NCBI GenBank assembly: GCA_027922465.2
Contig: BQMF02000171.1
Location: 248,001-312,000, forward strand
DNA length: 64,000 nucleotides
From: Turritopsis dohrnii
Taxonomy: Eukaryota > Cnidaria > Hydrozoa > Anthoathecata > Oceaniidae
Direction: 5' to 3'
Part shown: positions 21,671-31,703 of the stretch, in pieces
Layout: each line of letters opens with the position of its first letter
Position numbering within the stretch: position 1 is the stretch's first letter
The notes under the pieces: model-generated
Told to the model about the DNA's origin: nothing
Database searches by the model: none
What the model saw: the letters and a program-made list of their open reading frames with translations, nothing else
Translations under genes and position numbers: made by a program

Positions 21671-22461
21671 CAGCGGAAGAAATAATTAAAACACAGTTTT
21701 TCTCAATACTCAGAGTTTCATGCTCTCGCAATCATCAGTTGAGAATAAAAATTTACAATGTGATGGTATCTTTGACGTCAAGTTGCAATGTGATGTCGAT
21801 AGACTTTCAATCAATCTTTACTGTCAAATTTATTAAGCGTATACTTGTTTAGATGGCGGCACTTAGAAATGAGTTCCGATCTAGAGTTGAGCAAATTATC
21901 TTTGTCGTACAACGCAATCTCTAACTTTTCATTGAGACATAGGTTGCAATTGTAGCTACTTGGGTTGTACGGTATACATTTACGAATAATTTCCCATCTC
22001 AGTTGAGGTGCTTGATTTGCCTTTTTCATTTTCCATATTTCTTTAGACAGTTCAGTCTCAGTGGCATACTTTTCGTATTTAAATAATTTTTGGTGGTTTG
22101 CATATCGTTTCTTGAATGTTGTCTCAGCTAAGCCTATGTATGATTTTTCCTGGTAGTTTGGATCATTCGATGTTAGTGTTGCCTTATATACAATGTTTGT
22201 GGATAGACACTTTCCATTCATGGGGCAGCTCTCCTTTCTCACACAGTTACACATTCGATGGTCATTGGTGTTGGTGTCATTAGCCATAACTTTTGCAGCT
22301 ATAGCTTATCTTCACTGTATTGCGGTTAAATAATTTGTGGAACTTGGAATGTCGAGGAAAGTGGTGATCTAAATTGTAAATTTTTATTCTCAACTGACGA
22401 TTGCGAGAGCATGAAACTCTGAGTATTGAGAAAAACTGTGTTTTAATTATTTCTTCCGCTG
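21671..22461 (-). mobile_element. Penelope-like element remnant with 89-bp inverted ends
   Basis: 21671-21759 and 22373-22461 are inverted copies of one 89-bp sequence (CAGCGGAAGAAATAATTAAA outermost) differing at about one position. Between them lies only the GIY-YIG end of a Penelope-like protein, so the reverse-transcriptase part is absent. Penelope-like elements often carry terminal repeats in direct or inverted orientation and insert as partial copies. (TATG)n runs flank both sides. Confidence 0.7.
21811..22287 (-). CDS. GIY-YIG endonuclease C-terminus of a Penelope-like element (5'-truncated)
   Basis: The frame has a zinc-knuckle-like start (MCNCVRKESCPMNGKC), then VYKATLTSND and YIGLAETTFKKRYANHQKLF. 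The spaced Y...YIG with R and H downstream is the GIY-YIG nuclease pattern. It continues TELSKEIWKMKK and NLCLNEKLEIALYDKD, with the conserved CLNEK Glu. In Penelope-like elements this domain nicks target DNA for reverse transcription. About 155 residues are present with no reverse transcriptase upstream, so this copy is not autonomous. No stop interrupts the part that remains. Confidence 0.8.
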   Translation of the reverse strand: MANDTNTNDHRMCNCVRKESCPMNGKCLSTNIVYKATLTSNDPNYQEKSYIGLAETTFKKRYANHQKLFKYEKYATETELSKEIWKMKKANQAPQLRWEIIRKCIPYNPSSYNCNLCLNEKLEIALYDKDNLLNSRSELISKCRHLNKYTLNKFDSKD

Positions 22462-22525
22462 ATATCATAGCTCCACTCTAGACTTGTGTTGAGCACTCTA
22501 CTTGAAATAAAGATACTTTACTAAT

Positions 22526-22551
22526 ATGTATGTATGTATGTATGTATGTAG
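22526..22551 (+). repeat. (TATG)n microsatellite, right side of the Penelope-like remnant
   Basis: About six TATG units followed by GTAGTAGCGC. Confidence 0.85.
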
Positions 22552-23468
22552 TAGCGCTATCGGCTCTGCAACTTAGCTCATAGGAGCTGAAAGTTCAGTG
22601 CCTTACACGGCTTCACCAACTTCATAGATCGGCCTTACACTTATAGTTCCTCTATGGAACTGGAGAGGTGTGACTCTCTCCTCCATGGTGCTCTAGCGCC
22701 AACAGGACAGGTCTGTCTACCCAATTTCCCTCACATGGCTAGGGTTAACCCATTTGAAAAGTAGACATTTAGCTAATCAAATAGAAAGACAGACCCGATA
22801 ATGGTTAAATCGATACTTTGAGAAATATGGAGATATAAAGGAAACGGGCAGAGACCTACCGTTTAGACAAATGGATAAATAATACAATAGAGATCAAGAA
22901 AAGACGCCGATGTTTGGAATCGTCTATTATTCCTTGATAATTCAAGTCAGAACTATGCTTAGAAATCTATATTATAAATTTTACCCAGGTTACTAGTCTA
23001 TATTGTAATACGTTACATATAATATAAAAAAGTTAGGAATTCTAGTGTAGATATGTTGTACGTTGATTGGAACTTAAATGTTGTATGGAAAGTCAAAAGG
23101 AGGGGGTTGTTGTGAATGTCAAATGTTTGAAGGATCAGCTTACAAAACTCGCAAACAAAACAAATCTGCCTTTCGAAACATCATACCAATGAAATTTTTC
23201 TATGATTATAATATAATTAGTAAATAGAATAAGTAGGAATAAGTTAAAATTCCGAAATAAGAACATTTCCTGAGAAATTATGTCTGTGCCAACTAAATGC
23301 TACTCTACTCGTTTTGAAAAGAATTCGAGCTAGTAAAAAATGTTGTTCTTTGTTTAAGTTAAGCCTTGTATTTTTTGCCCTAAGCTTATTAAAAAGTGAA
23401 ATCATTTAAAAAAGTACTTTTCTTTGTATTCAAGATACATATTTTCAATATCGTCAATATTCAAAATT
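22552..23468. other. Intergenic region
   Basis: The first 200 bp (22552-22760) are less AT-rich and may be an old short repeat, but no tRNA-like promoter boxes could be confirmed. The rest shows no gene. Confidence 0.35.
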
Positions 23469-24443
23469 TTAACCGAACTGGCTTTGTGCAACAACCTTTT
23501 TCTTCCTTTCATTGTATATGCCATTTGGTTTCAACTGCCACTCGTCCACCTCGATTTCATTAACCTCCCCTTCTGCCAGTCTGTCTCCCACTCTGGCTAT
23601 CGAATAAAGTTTATCCCATGCAATTGCAATTAGGGAGTCAGGCTCGACATTACGGGGGTAAGATTTTTCATCTTGGTTTGCTGCTTCAGCATTGTTCTGG
23701 GCTGTCAGGTTCTGTGCAACGGTACTTACTGCCGTTTACTGAATTTATGTACATTCGAAGTTTTTTGTCAAATTTCCTTAAATTAGGCGTGTTTAAGGGG
23801 ACGTTGATCTTCGATAATATCTGTAATAAAATTAAGTTTTAGTAAGAAGTGTACAGCCAACACCTTCAAACCTCGAAAATCTTTGCGACATCATTAATAG
23901 TAAATGTAAAAATAACTGTATTGGAATAATAACACCCGTTACTTACGAAGTTGTTAGCGTTGCAAATATTGTAGGGGTTGACTTTATTCCAATCCTTGTC
24001 CATGAGGTTAAATTTTTCGACAACGTGAGCAGCCCAATGCTGGAAGAAAAAACAATAACATCAATTTAATAAACTTTGTATTATCTCATATATGAATCAA
24101 ATTATACGCAAATTTTACGATGGAAGAGGAAAGATGCAGGGGGTCTAAACATTCTTAGTCGATCTTGAACGTTTGTTTGCTTTTTTAAAATGTACGCAGA
24201 CGATCAGTTTTTATCGTCTACACACACGAGCCAAGACAATTTTCAGCAATGTTTAATAGAATTAAGACAAATAAAATAAATAACAATTTACCAAATACAT
24301 TCGATGCGCGTAGGTGTTTTTTTGAAACATTCTTCCTCTATCACGTAATTTTCCTTTTCTAGTTCACAGTCTTTGTGACGAAGCCAAAATTGGTACCATT
24401 CGTCATATGACGGAAATCCTTGTTGTTGCCTTGCTGGATGCAT
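23469..24443 (-). CDS. Unrecognised spliced gene, three exons inferred
   Basis: Exon A (24443-24292): MHPARQQQGFPSYDEWYQFW, then KDCELEKENYVIEEECFKK, ending at a GTAAAT donor. Exon B (about 24040-23951): preceded by TCTTCCAG, reads HWAAHVVEKFNLMDKDWNKV and NPYNICNANNF, ending at a GTAAGT donor. Exon C (about 23745-23469): STVAQNLTAQNNAEAANQDE, LIAIAWDKLYSIARVGDRLA, EGEVNEIEVDEWQLKPNGIY, stop TAA at 23469-23471. Composition (W, D, E, N; no low complexity) argues for real coding sequence. The phases of the A-B and B-C joins do not match as drawn, so an exon or splice site is missing. I do not recognise the family. The ATG sits just after an (ATCC)n run on this strand. Confidence 0.45.
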
Positions 24444-24449
24444 AGTATT

Positions 24450-24478
24450 GATGGATGGATGGATGGATGGATGGATAG
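24450..24478 (+). repeat. (TGGA)n microsatellite
   Basis: Seven tandem TGGA units immediately upstream of the start codon of the minus-strand gene ending at 24443. Confidence 0.9.
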
Positions 24479-24511
24479 TAGTTGCTTGTTGTAGGCATAT
24501 AAGAGAAGTGA

Positions 24512-24628
24512 GACCCAATACCCTTAGTGATACCCGAGACCCGATACCCTAATACCCGATACCCTGATACCAATACCCTATGTCTAAGACCCGAGACCCG
24601 ATACCCTAGTACCGATACCCGAGACCAT
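24512..24628 (+). repeat. Degenerate GATACCC/GAGACCC minisatellite
   Basis: About fifteen 7-bp words alternate between GATACCC and GAGACCC with AATACCC variants. On the minus strand they read GGGTATC/GGGTCTC. Confidence 0.8.
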
Positions 24629-24959
24629 TGGCGAGATTCTTTAAATTAACGTCAATAACAAGACTTTTAACACAATCGGCAGAATATTCTATAAGTAAAT
24701 ATATAATCTTTTTTTTATTAACAAGATTTTCTACGAGTTGTCATGACAACCCAGTTGTCAACGTAACCCAGTTACGATAATTCTCTATCTTGACGACCCC
24801 GCAATAATATTATCATCGTATTGATAATGCCACAAAATTCTTTCAACAATTCTCTTACTTAAGCCTAACAGCCCATTTGTTACAAAATTATTCAAACAAC
24901 ATAGATGTTCTAAGGTAAAATATTAACCCAGTTGATAATCGAGCAATTAAGATCTAATC

Positions 24960-26035
24960 TTAAGTGCAACTAATCCACCTTTGTAATTCTTAGAACCCAA
25001 AAGGGATTCCTTAAAATTACCGAGCTTCAAAATATCATTAGTATTCGAAAACATGAGCCAGTCTTCAATAAAATGCACAAACTTATCATCGACTTGAAGT
25101 TTAGACCAAAATGGGAGGCTGGACAGTATGGAACAATGAGAACGCCCTTCATTTTCGAAGTTTCAATATACTGTAGAGTCCTGATGAGTAAATTAATTGG
25201 TGGTACCATTAAATTGTTGTCGCAAGACCAATCCTGAGTAAAAGGACAGGCTCGAGATAATTGGAATTAAAACGCTCAACCTTAGTGTTATCATAATTTG
25301 CAAATCTATCTATCGTAAACTGACCCCACATGTCATCAAGATAATTAAAAATTGAATCGGTTAGTTCCCAATCATCGGTATCAATCACTCTGGAGAGATA
25401 ATCAGCTGACTTATTAAGGTTTCTTGGGACCCAACGAACATCCAGATTAATATTGAACAATCGAGACAAATTAAATATTTCCAGAGACAGTTCATGTAGA
25501 CTTTTTATTCTGCTTTCGCTTTTCATGAGAAAGGTGACTGCTTTGTTATCGGTCATCCAGTTGATAGATGAATTTCGGATATTTTCACCAAATGACAACA
25601 AAGAAAATCTTATTGCTTCCAATTCTCTCCACGTAGAGCTTTTACCTTGTTCTCGTAACGTAAATGATATATGACAGACTAAACATTTTGTTTTGCAAAT
25701 TGCGCCTATTCCAGAGTCACTAGCATCAGAAAAAATCATTAAACTTAAACAGCTGCTATTGTTTATACTTCATTTATTAAAGTTAACCATATTGTCTCTC
25801 CAAAATGAAATCTCTCTGTGAGCTTCAGAGTAATTCAAAATATTGAGGAGAGTGTCCCAAGAGCTTTGAGCATCAATGACTTTGTATAAAAAATGTGTTT
25901 TCAATCTTATTATGTCACTAACAGTTTTTTAACTTTATTTGAGTGGTTTAGTGCTTTTTCAAGTGAGTAGGCTATTGATGCCCCATCATCTAGATAGACT
26001 GAAATGTTTATTCCTTGCTTATGCCAATTAGACGT
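24960..26035 (-). pseudogene. DIRS-like retrotransposon fragment (RT end, RNase H, downstream region)
   Basis: Reading right to left: the end of a reverse transcriptase with INISVYLDDGASIAYSLEKA (YLDD catalytic motif) at about 26030, truncated at 26035 by repeat copy c. Then DAQSSWDTLLNILNYSEAHR and the RNase H-like block at 25739-25209: FSDASDSGIGAI (first Asp), STWRELEAIRFSL (Glu), NWMTDNKAVTFLMKSES (TDN Asp) and WVPRNLNKSADYLSRVID (final Asp), followed by WGQFTIDRFANYDNTKVERF. The latter and VPPINLLIRTLQYI...GVLIVPY near 25200-25110 are typical of DIRS-type elements. Frame changes occur near 25920, 25745, 25215 and 25110. No tyrosine recombinase is seen in this fragment. Confidence 0.7.
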
Positions 26036-26600
26036 ACTAGCCGCCAAGGCGTCGTCGCTCGCCGCCATGATCAGCCTGCGTTGAATCCACAAAAGTTAAA
26101 ACTAAGGAATTAGTAATGATAAGCGTGCCCATGTTGTAGAGTTCGAAAAACTGATCAAAAAAACGTATGGGATCGTTTCGCTACGACCAACCGTTCCGGA
26201 GATATCCTTGATCAAATATTTTGATGACGTCACAGACCCGGCCCCCCCCCCCCCCACAAAAAAAAAGTTAGACCCAAATTTTACATCACCCTATCGCCTG
26301 TATCGCGGACCCCAAAAAACGTCAGTTATCCCTATTGGTTACAGAGATAATCTTTCCTAAACGTCGCATTCGATTAAGGTCTCAATACAATGGTTTCACA
26401 CAAGAAAAGAAATAATTTATGTGTGATCTTACATTGTTGACTCTTTCGCAGTTCACATCTACCATTTTGCATGACTTACAAACAAACGAACAAACAAACA
26501 AACAGACAGACGGAGAATCGGCTATTAATATATACACTGGACGTCAAGGCGGCGTCGCTCGCTGCCCATGTCCACCTGCTTTGTATCACTGTATCAATAA
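26036..26600 (+). repeat. Interspersed repeat 'ACTAGYCGCC', copies c and d in tandem
   Basis: Copy c starts ACTAGCCGCCAAGGCGTCGT at 26036 and runs through a C-run (about 26243-26257) to an (ACAA)n/(CAGA)n tail and CGGCTATTAATATATAC near 26535. Copy d starts directly after (ACTGGACGTCAAGGCGGCGT at 26536) and is truncated near 26600. Copy c is the longest and shows the probable 3' end of the family. Confidence 0.65.
26477..26513 (+). repeat. (ACAA)n/(CAGA)n simple repeat
   Basis: ACAAACAAACGAACAAACAA followed by CAGACAGACGG; part of the tail of repeat copy c. Confidence 0.8.
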
Positions 26601-26903
26601 ACATCAAATTTCCTTATAAACGGCTCGTCCAATTTGTGTTCAACCAGAAGCAGATTCGAAGTCACAACCTCTGGTAAAACCAATCTTTTATCAGTGTAAC
26701 AATACACTCCAAACATATAGAGAGAAAATTTCAACCTTTTTATTAACTTTTGTTTTAAAAAAACAAGGGTGCTATCAAACGTAAGGGAGAAATGGTTTCT
26801 CTTCTTAAAAAGTTCACACGAAGGAGAGAAAAAAGGCACGTGCTATATGAATAAATAGAATAAAAAATCAGAATGCTTAGCTGACAATTTAGAACTTACT
26901 GAA

Positions 26904-27390
26904 GTGAGTTCAATGAAAAAGGGAGCTGCATCTGCTCTCACCTTGCTGTGTTCTTGTGGGTATGAGAAACAGTTTTATACATCGTTACGTATCGAAAGCG
27001 CCAAGGCCTTTGACATAAATAGACGTCTTGCATATAGCATGCGTTCTTGTGGTGTAGGGTTCAACGGCTTGCAGCTTTTTTGCAGTTTGATGAACATGCC
27101 ACAACCTATGGCACCAATGGCTTATCGTGACAGTATTAAAAAATATCCAATGCTACCAAACATATGGCAGATCAATCAATGAATGAAGCCGCCTCTGAAA
27201 TTCGCATTTAAAAAACTCAAACTTGCAAACTTCTGATTCACATTCTTCTGAACTGTCCCAAAATCAAAGTCCTGCTTTTGTTGATACAAGCATTTCCATT
27301 GACGGTAGCTGGCAGAAACGTATATAGATAGATGATAGTTAATAGTATTATTGATCTTGGGAATCTCAATGGTCATGTTAAATGTTTTCC
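26904..27390 (+). pseudogene. Mutator-like transposase fragment
   Basis: Reads KGAASALTLLCSCGYEKQFY, then AFDINRRLAYSMRSCGVGFN and LFCSLMNMPQPMAPMAYRDS. This is the NRR...MRSxGVG...F(C)xxMNMPxP block of the metazoan Mutator-like domain. After a frame change near 27145 and a TGA near 27180, a degraded stretch leads to SISIDGSWQKR near 27290-27320, where the catalytic core should begin; it then stops. It is a truncated copy, different from the gene at 16779-17750. Confidence 0.7.
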
Positions 27391-28187
27391 TCTTTTTGTT
27401 CGAATTTGATGTGCTCAGAAGTTGGAAATTATGATTTTAGCAAAGATTGGTTTTGAGGGAATAAATTGCAACCTAAATTCTGGCAAGAGTATTCTTTATT
27501 TTTATATTTTTTGAGCTTATATTGACATTGAAAAGTTAAACTCTATTTTTCTCATAACTTAATTTTTGAGAAACTGGTCATACGCTAACACTTATATTTC
27601 CTGAACTAAAAATGCAATTGTTATAGAATTTTCAGACATTCTTCATATATGCCTAAGCTGTGCAATGAAGCAAACTTGGCTTCCAAATCTCTTTCCAACT
27701 TTGCAAAGTGGCTCTTATGCTCTGTCCAGGAACAGTAACTTTTTTCATTCAGACGCCATTATGCATAGCTACCAATTTAAAACAGCTGTCATGCCAATTT
27801 TGGTTCATTGCATAAAACTATTTAATATGGTTAAAACCTTAAAATTTCAAGTCATATTCATGAAAATATCATGAGATATTTGTGTTTTAGTGAATGTGTA
27901 ATTTTTACTTTCCGCCATCTTTAATGGTTGCCATGGCAACCATTTTTTGGAAAATTTTGTTGCAAATGACTTTTCTCAAGGTAGTCAATAATAAAAACCT
28001 AATATGTTCTCCTGCAACCAATTATTAAGAATATTAATTTTCTGACTATATTTATACCTTAGATCAGCTCTTTTTAAACTCAGGGGGTGTAACAACATCC
28101 TTGGTGTTAAGATTCTCAAAAGCTCTAATTTGTCTGACGACATGAGGGGAATTTTGGTTCGTCATGCAACATAGCTTCTTTCCTATA
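27391..28187. other. Noncoding stretch containing a 22-bp perfect palindrome
   Basis: No gene seen. Contains AATGGTTGCCATGGCAACCATT at 27923-27944. Confidence 0.5.
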
Positions 28188-29279
28188 TAGTCAGGAAGCT
28201 GTGAGCCAAATGAAAAGTCAAAAGTGGCATTTTTTTGGGACAAAATAAAAACTACACAGAAAGTACCTTTGAAGTAGTAGGAAACAAATTATCTTTGCTG
28301 GTAACTCTAATTTTTCTTGTGGATCAAGTTATTAAGAGTTAAGTGACCGACTAAAATGTCTGAAAAATTTGTAACTTGACAGCCATCATTTTGTCTGTTC
28401 AGATGCCAAAGCAAAGCATGATGTAATGTTTGCTCCATCTTTTTAGGGGGTAAATAATTTTAAATGCTCCTCTAAAGCAGAACAAATAGTCACAAAATGT
28501 CTCTCAAATAGAGATGAAGATTAAAATAACATGTATAACAAATTTAACGAATAAAGCAACAATTACCGCCGACAGGAGATATTTTACTGTACCACCTAAA
28601 ACGAGTTTCATATGCCACAGTAGTCATCCAAAGGAATTTCTGAAGTATCCCAATGGATGTGTGGACTCTGGTCGACGGTGAACTAAATATAAAGTAGGTT
28701 GTGTGGATGACCTTGTCGATTTCATTTATTGCATGTGTCAAAATTCAAATGCGAATCAAACCGGTGTTTATGTTATTATCATGGCATCAAGTGCTCCGAC
28801 ATGTGCAGTTTGTAAAGATTGTTAGAATGATGACGACGAAAATGGTTATGAAGATAATCATCACGGAGAATTTGCCACATTAAATTTATTCGCTTTTAGC
28901 GGCAAAAAGTCAAACTACGGACTATAGGGAAGGTGACTTACTTGAATAACGCCTATGACGTCATAAACAACGAATATTCAATATGTCCCGATTCAGTTAA
29001 TATTATGATGACACCTAAATACTTGTTCGATTTATTTTTGTTAGTACTATTCATTAATTTTTACAATGTTATGTTCTGATCAACAACAAAAAAGATTTAA
29101 ATAGTAATTTACTGTTGTGACGTCATCAAAACACATTTTGCTGCTGTGAAAGACCCACAAGAAAATCCAGAATGTCCAGCAAACATTTTTTGCACCTTCT
29201 TATGTGTGAGAACACACTCTGAAAGTTTCAATTTGTCCGGCAAATTTTTTTTGATTTTGGGCTCTCAGCTTCCTGACTA
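28188..29279. mobile_element. Non-autonomous element with TAGTCAGG ends and ATA duplication
   Basis: Ends TAGTCAGGAAGCTGTGAGCC at 28188 and GGCTCTCAGCTTCCTGACTA ending at 29279 are inverted copies with one mismatch in 20. ATA lies directly outside both (28185-28187, 29280-29282). The 1.1-kb interior has no long coding frame. Termini of the form TAGTnAGG with a 3-bp duplication are shared with the Mutator-like element at 15583-19213. Confidence 0.7.
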
Positions 29280-29434
29280 ATACAATCTAACAAAACTTCT
29301 AAGAATCCTGCATAGTCACAGGAAGAAAGATAGTCTGGAGACTACGGGCCGTCTACAAGTTTTCCAACTGTTTTTTGAAATGATGATGTTTTATTTCGCG
29401 CGGCCCGAGTGGGCCTGCACAGAAAACACACAAA

Positions 29435-30620
29435 ATGGCTGCGCATAATGAAGATTACTTTGATGGCGATGATTTCGATGCGATTTTGGCCGTCATTGAC
29501 AAGGATATGCTCGATCAAGACAATACTTTTAGTAGTGAAGTTTCTGATATGGTTGAAGAATTAGTTCAAATGCCTTGTAGCAGTTTTTCATGTGATCTTT
29601 GCGACAAAGTTTACAAAACACTAAGGGGACTCTCAAGACATAAAAATTCGAAACATGTTGACGTTGTTGAAAATCCTTCTTTGACCACTGCTTCTACATC
29701 TGCACCTGAAGAAATACTCCATCCTTTGTCTTTTAAAAAGTAGCTTCAGATGAGTGCATCAGATCTTGCTCAGGATGAATGCTACTCTGAAAGAACAACA
29801 AGGGAGTTTGCTGATTTTGTTGTATCCAACAAGGATGCATCCCACTACTATCAATTTATGAAGAAAACTGTTGGTAACTTTAAGGGTAATGCTGAAAAGT
29901 TCTATCCAGAATTTTATAAATGTGTTTCAGATGATTTCATTTCCAAAAATCTTTCTAAGAGAAGTTCTGTCATTCTTGGATTCAAAGTTGCAAATCATGT
30001 GTTGGCACATCTAACTGGTTTCAAGGCAACAAATGATAGTATAGATACAAAAGAACCTTTAAAATTTATAGAAAAGGAGAACAATATTATAAAATATTTG
30101 AGTGGTTATGTGTTCAGCACATTATATAGACGTATCAGAAGATCAAACAATTCACATAATTTGTTAAGTGCTGAAAGTTCTTCCATTTTGTTAGCTGGGA
30201 AAGCCTCCATGGAGGACAAAGGTAGTGTGAGTGATAAGTTAATTTGTGCCAAGGACAGAGGAGGATTATGGTCTGTAACAACTGATGTTTTTCTAATATT
30301 CAGTCATGTAGAGTTGCGATTTCGTGCTGCAGCCACAAAATTTAAGAAAAACATTAATAGTAAGGTATATAATTATTTCAGAACTCTTAAAGTGCTCAAC
30401 AGTTCTCTGTTATTATAACAAACTTTGTTCCCAGACAACAGCAAAGGTCAGTAAGGAGGTATCTATGAACTTACTTGAACATATTATTATGCTATATGTT
30501 CGTGTTCGAGTCTTTTCATATGTTAAAGATCAGAATGAGCTCCACAAACTCGCAACAAGAAGGAAAAAAGCAAGATCTCTTCGCACGGAAATAAAGAAAT
30601 CGATGGCAGAAGGACAATGA
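29435..30620 (+). pseudogene. C2H2 zinc-finger gene of a multi-copy family, stop and frameshift
   Basis: ATG at 29435 (MAAHNEDYFDGDDFDAILAV). A single C2H2 finger, CDLCDKVYKTLRGLSRHKNSKH (C-x2-C, H-x4-H), lies near residues 47-68. After LHPLSFKK an in-frame TAG (29741-29743) interrupts, then the same frame continues SASDLAQDECYSERTTREFA, GNAEKFYPEFYKCVSDDF, ILGFKVANHVLAHLTGFKA and IKYLSGYVFSTLYRRIRRS. A frame change near 30390 leads to EHIIMLYVRVRVFSYVKDQN and a basic end SLRTEIKKSMAEGQ. The finger followed by YLSGYVF..YRR is, from memory, a repeated cnidarian family of unknown role, probably transposon-borne. The GC-rich leader (CGCGCGGCCCGAGTGGGCC near 29398) may be its promoter. Confidence 0.55.
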
Positions 30621-30983
30621 TCATTGGCAGTCCAGAACAGTGACTATAAACCTGTTAAAACAGCTATTTTTATAGGTACAAATTTATAAAAAACATTATG
30701 GCTTACCTCATTGGCTATCCCAAATCCGAACTGTTGCAACAGAACTGGCTACATCATCGTCACATGACAAAGCAAGTGAGCATCTTCTTTTTCTGTTATG
30801 AGATTGGATGAATAATTAAGACCAATGTTAATGTTTTTTATTATGTGTGGCTATAAAAATAACCGTTTTTTTAGTATGCTTTTGTGTTACTTTCATTTCA
30901 ATCTTGCTTATTCCTAGTACGGCAAGGCACAGTCTCTACGTCAATCTGAGTAAGGGGATCTAAACTATTTCCTGCAGCAATAA

Positions 30984-31703
30984 CAGGGGCTAATACAGGT
31001 CAAATTTCATAGCGGTAACCGCTATTGGGCGCCAAGATCGAGGCGCCCAAATTCAAAAAAAAAGGGAAAAATTTTTATTTGAAAAGATCAAAAAAGAATG
31101 TGAGAAGAGCAAAACGAAAGAAAGGGAAAAAAGGAATCGTGAGGATAAACAAAGACAACCTCGTTACCGTCGCTTCTTCTCTCTTTTGCGCTAAATCAGA
31201 CTTACGATTTAGCGTAAAGCAGAGAAGAAGCGCTGGGAAAGAAGGTCACTCTGTGAAGTTTCCGTACCTGGTTACCAAGGCTAGGTGATTACTTTACGAA
31301 CTGAAACTTTTTCGAAATGATTATATAGTCCTGTAAAATATACACAAAGTAAGGAAATCAAAAATGGCGGAAGGTAAATACGCCGATTCGCGTGATTGAA
31401 TTTCGAAGAACATTTGAAGATTCTACAGGAAAGAATGTTACGACACGAATAACAAGAAATGAGAAAGTTTTAAGGGACTAAGAATATGTATAGTATGTTA
31501 AAATAGAACGCATTTTAGACCATTCTAGGCCCTCAAATGGAAAATTTTTCGGGGCTTCGCCCCCGGCCCCCCCAGCGGGGGCTTACAACCCCCCCCCCCC
31601 CCCCCCCTGACCCCCAGCTGCATTTGTTCGCCTGACTCGCTTTGCTCGTCAGGCTCAATGTGCGGCTACCGCCGCCCAAATTCAAATCCTGTATTAGCCC
31701 CTG
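30984..31703. mobile_element. 720-bp MITE inside the P-element gene
   Basis: Ends CAGGGGCTAATACAGG (30984) and CCTGTATTAGCCCCTG (ending 31703) are inverted, with further matching inward (GCGGTAACCGC and GGCTACCGCC). The flanks on the gene strand are CTATT and TTATT, a 5-bp duplication with one change. Removing the element and one copy restores the P-element words ...FRPI-AAGNS in frame. The interior has a hairpin at 31171-31232, a C-run near 31590-31608, and no credible gene. The CAG...CTG ends suggest a hAT-related MITE. Confidence 0.75.
31171..31232. repeat. Internal hairpin of the MITE
   Basis: Arms 31171-31197 and 31206-31232 match at 24 of 27 positions, starting CGCTTCTTCTCT and ending AGAGAAGAAGCG, with an 8-nt loop. 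Confidence 0.8.

Noticed and set aside
22552..22760. Possible SINE with tRNA-like head
   Set aside because: Composition differs from the flanks, but no convincing A and B boxes or second copy in the window.
31025..31288. Lys/Arg-rich plus-strand ORF
   Set aside because: It lies entirely within the MITE and is produced by its A/G-rich arm and hairpin.
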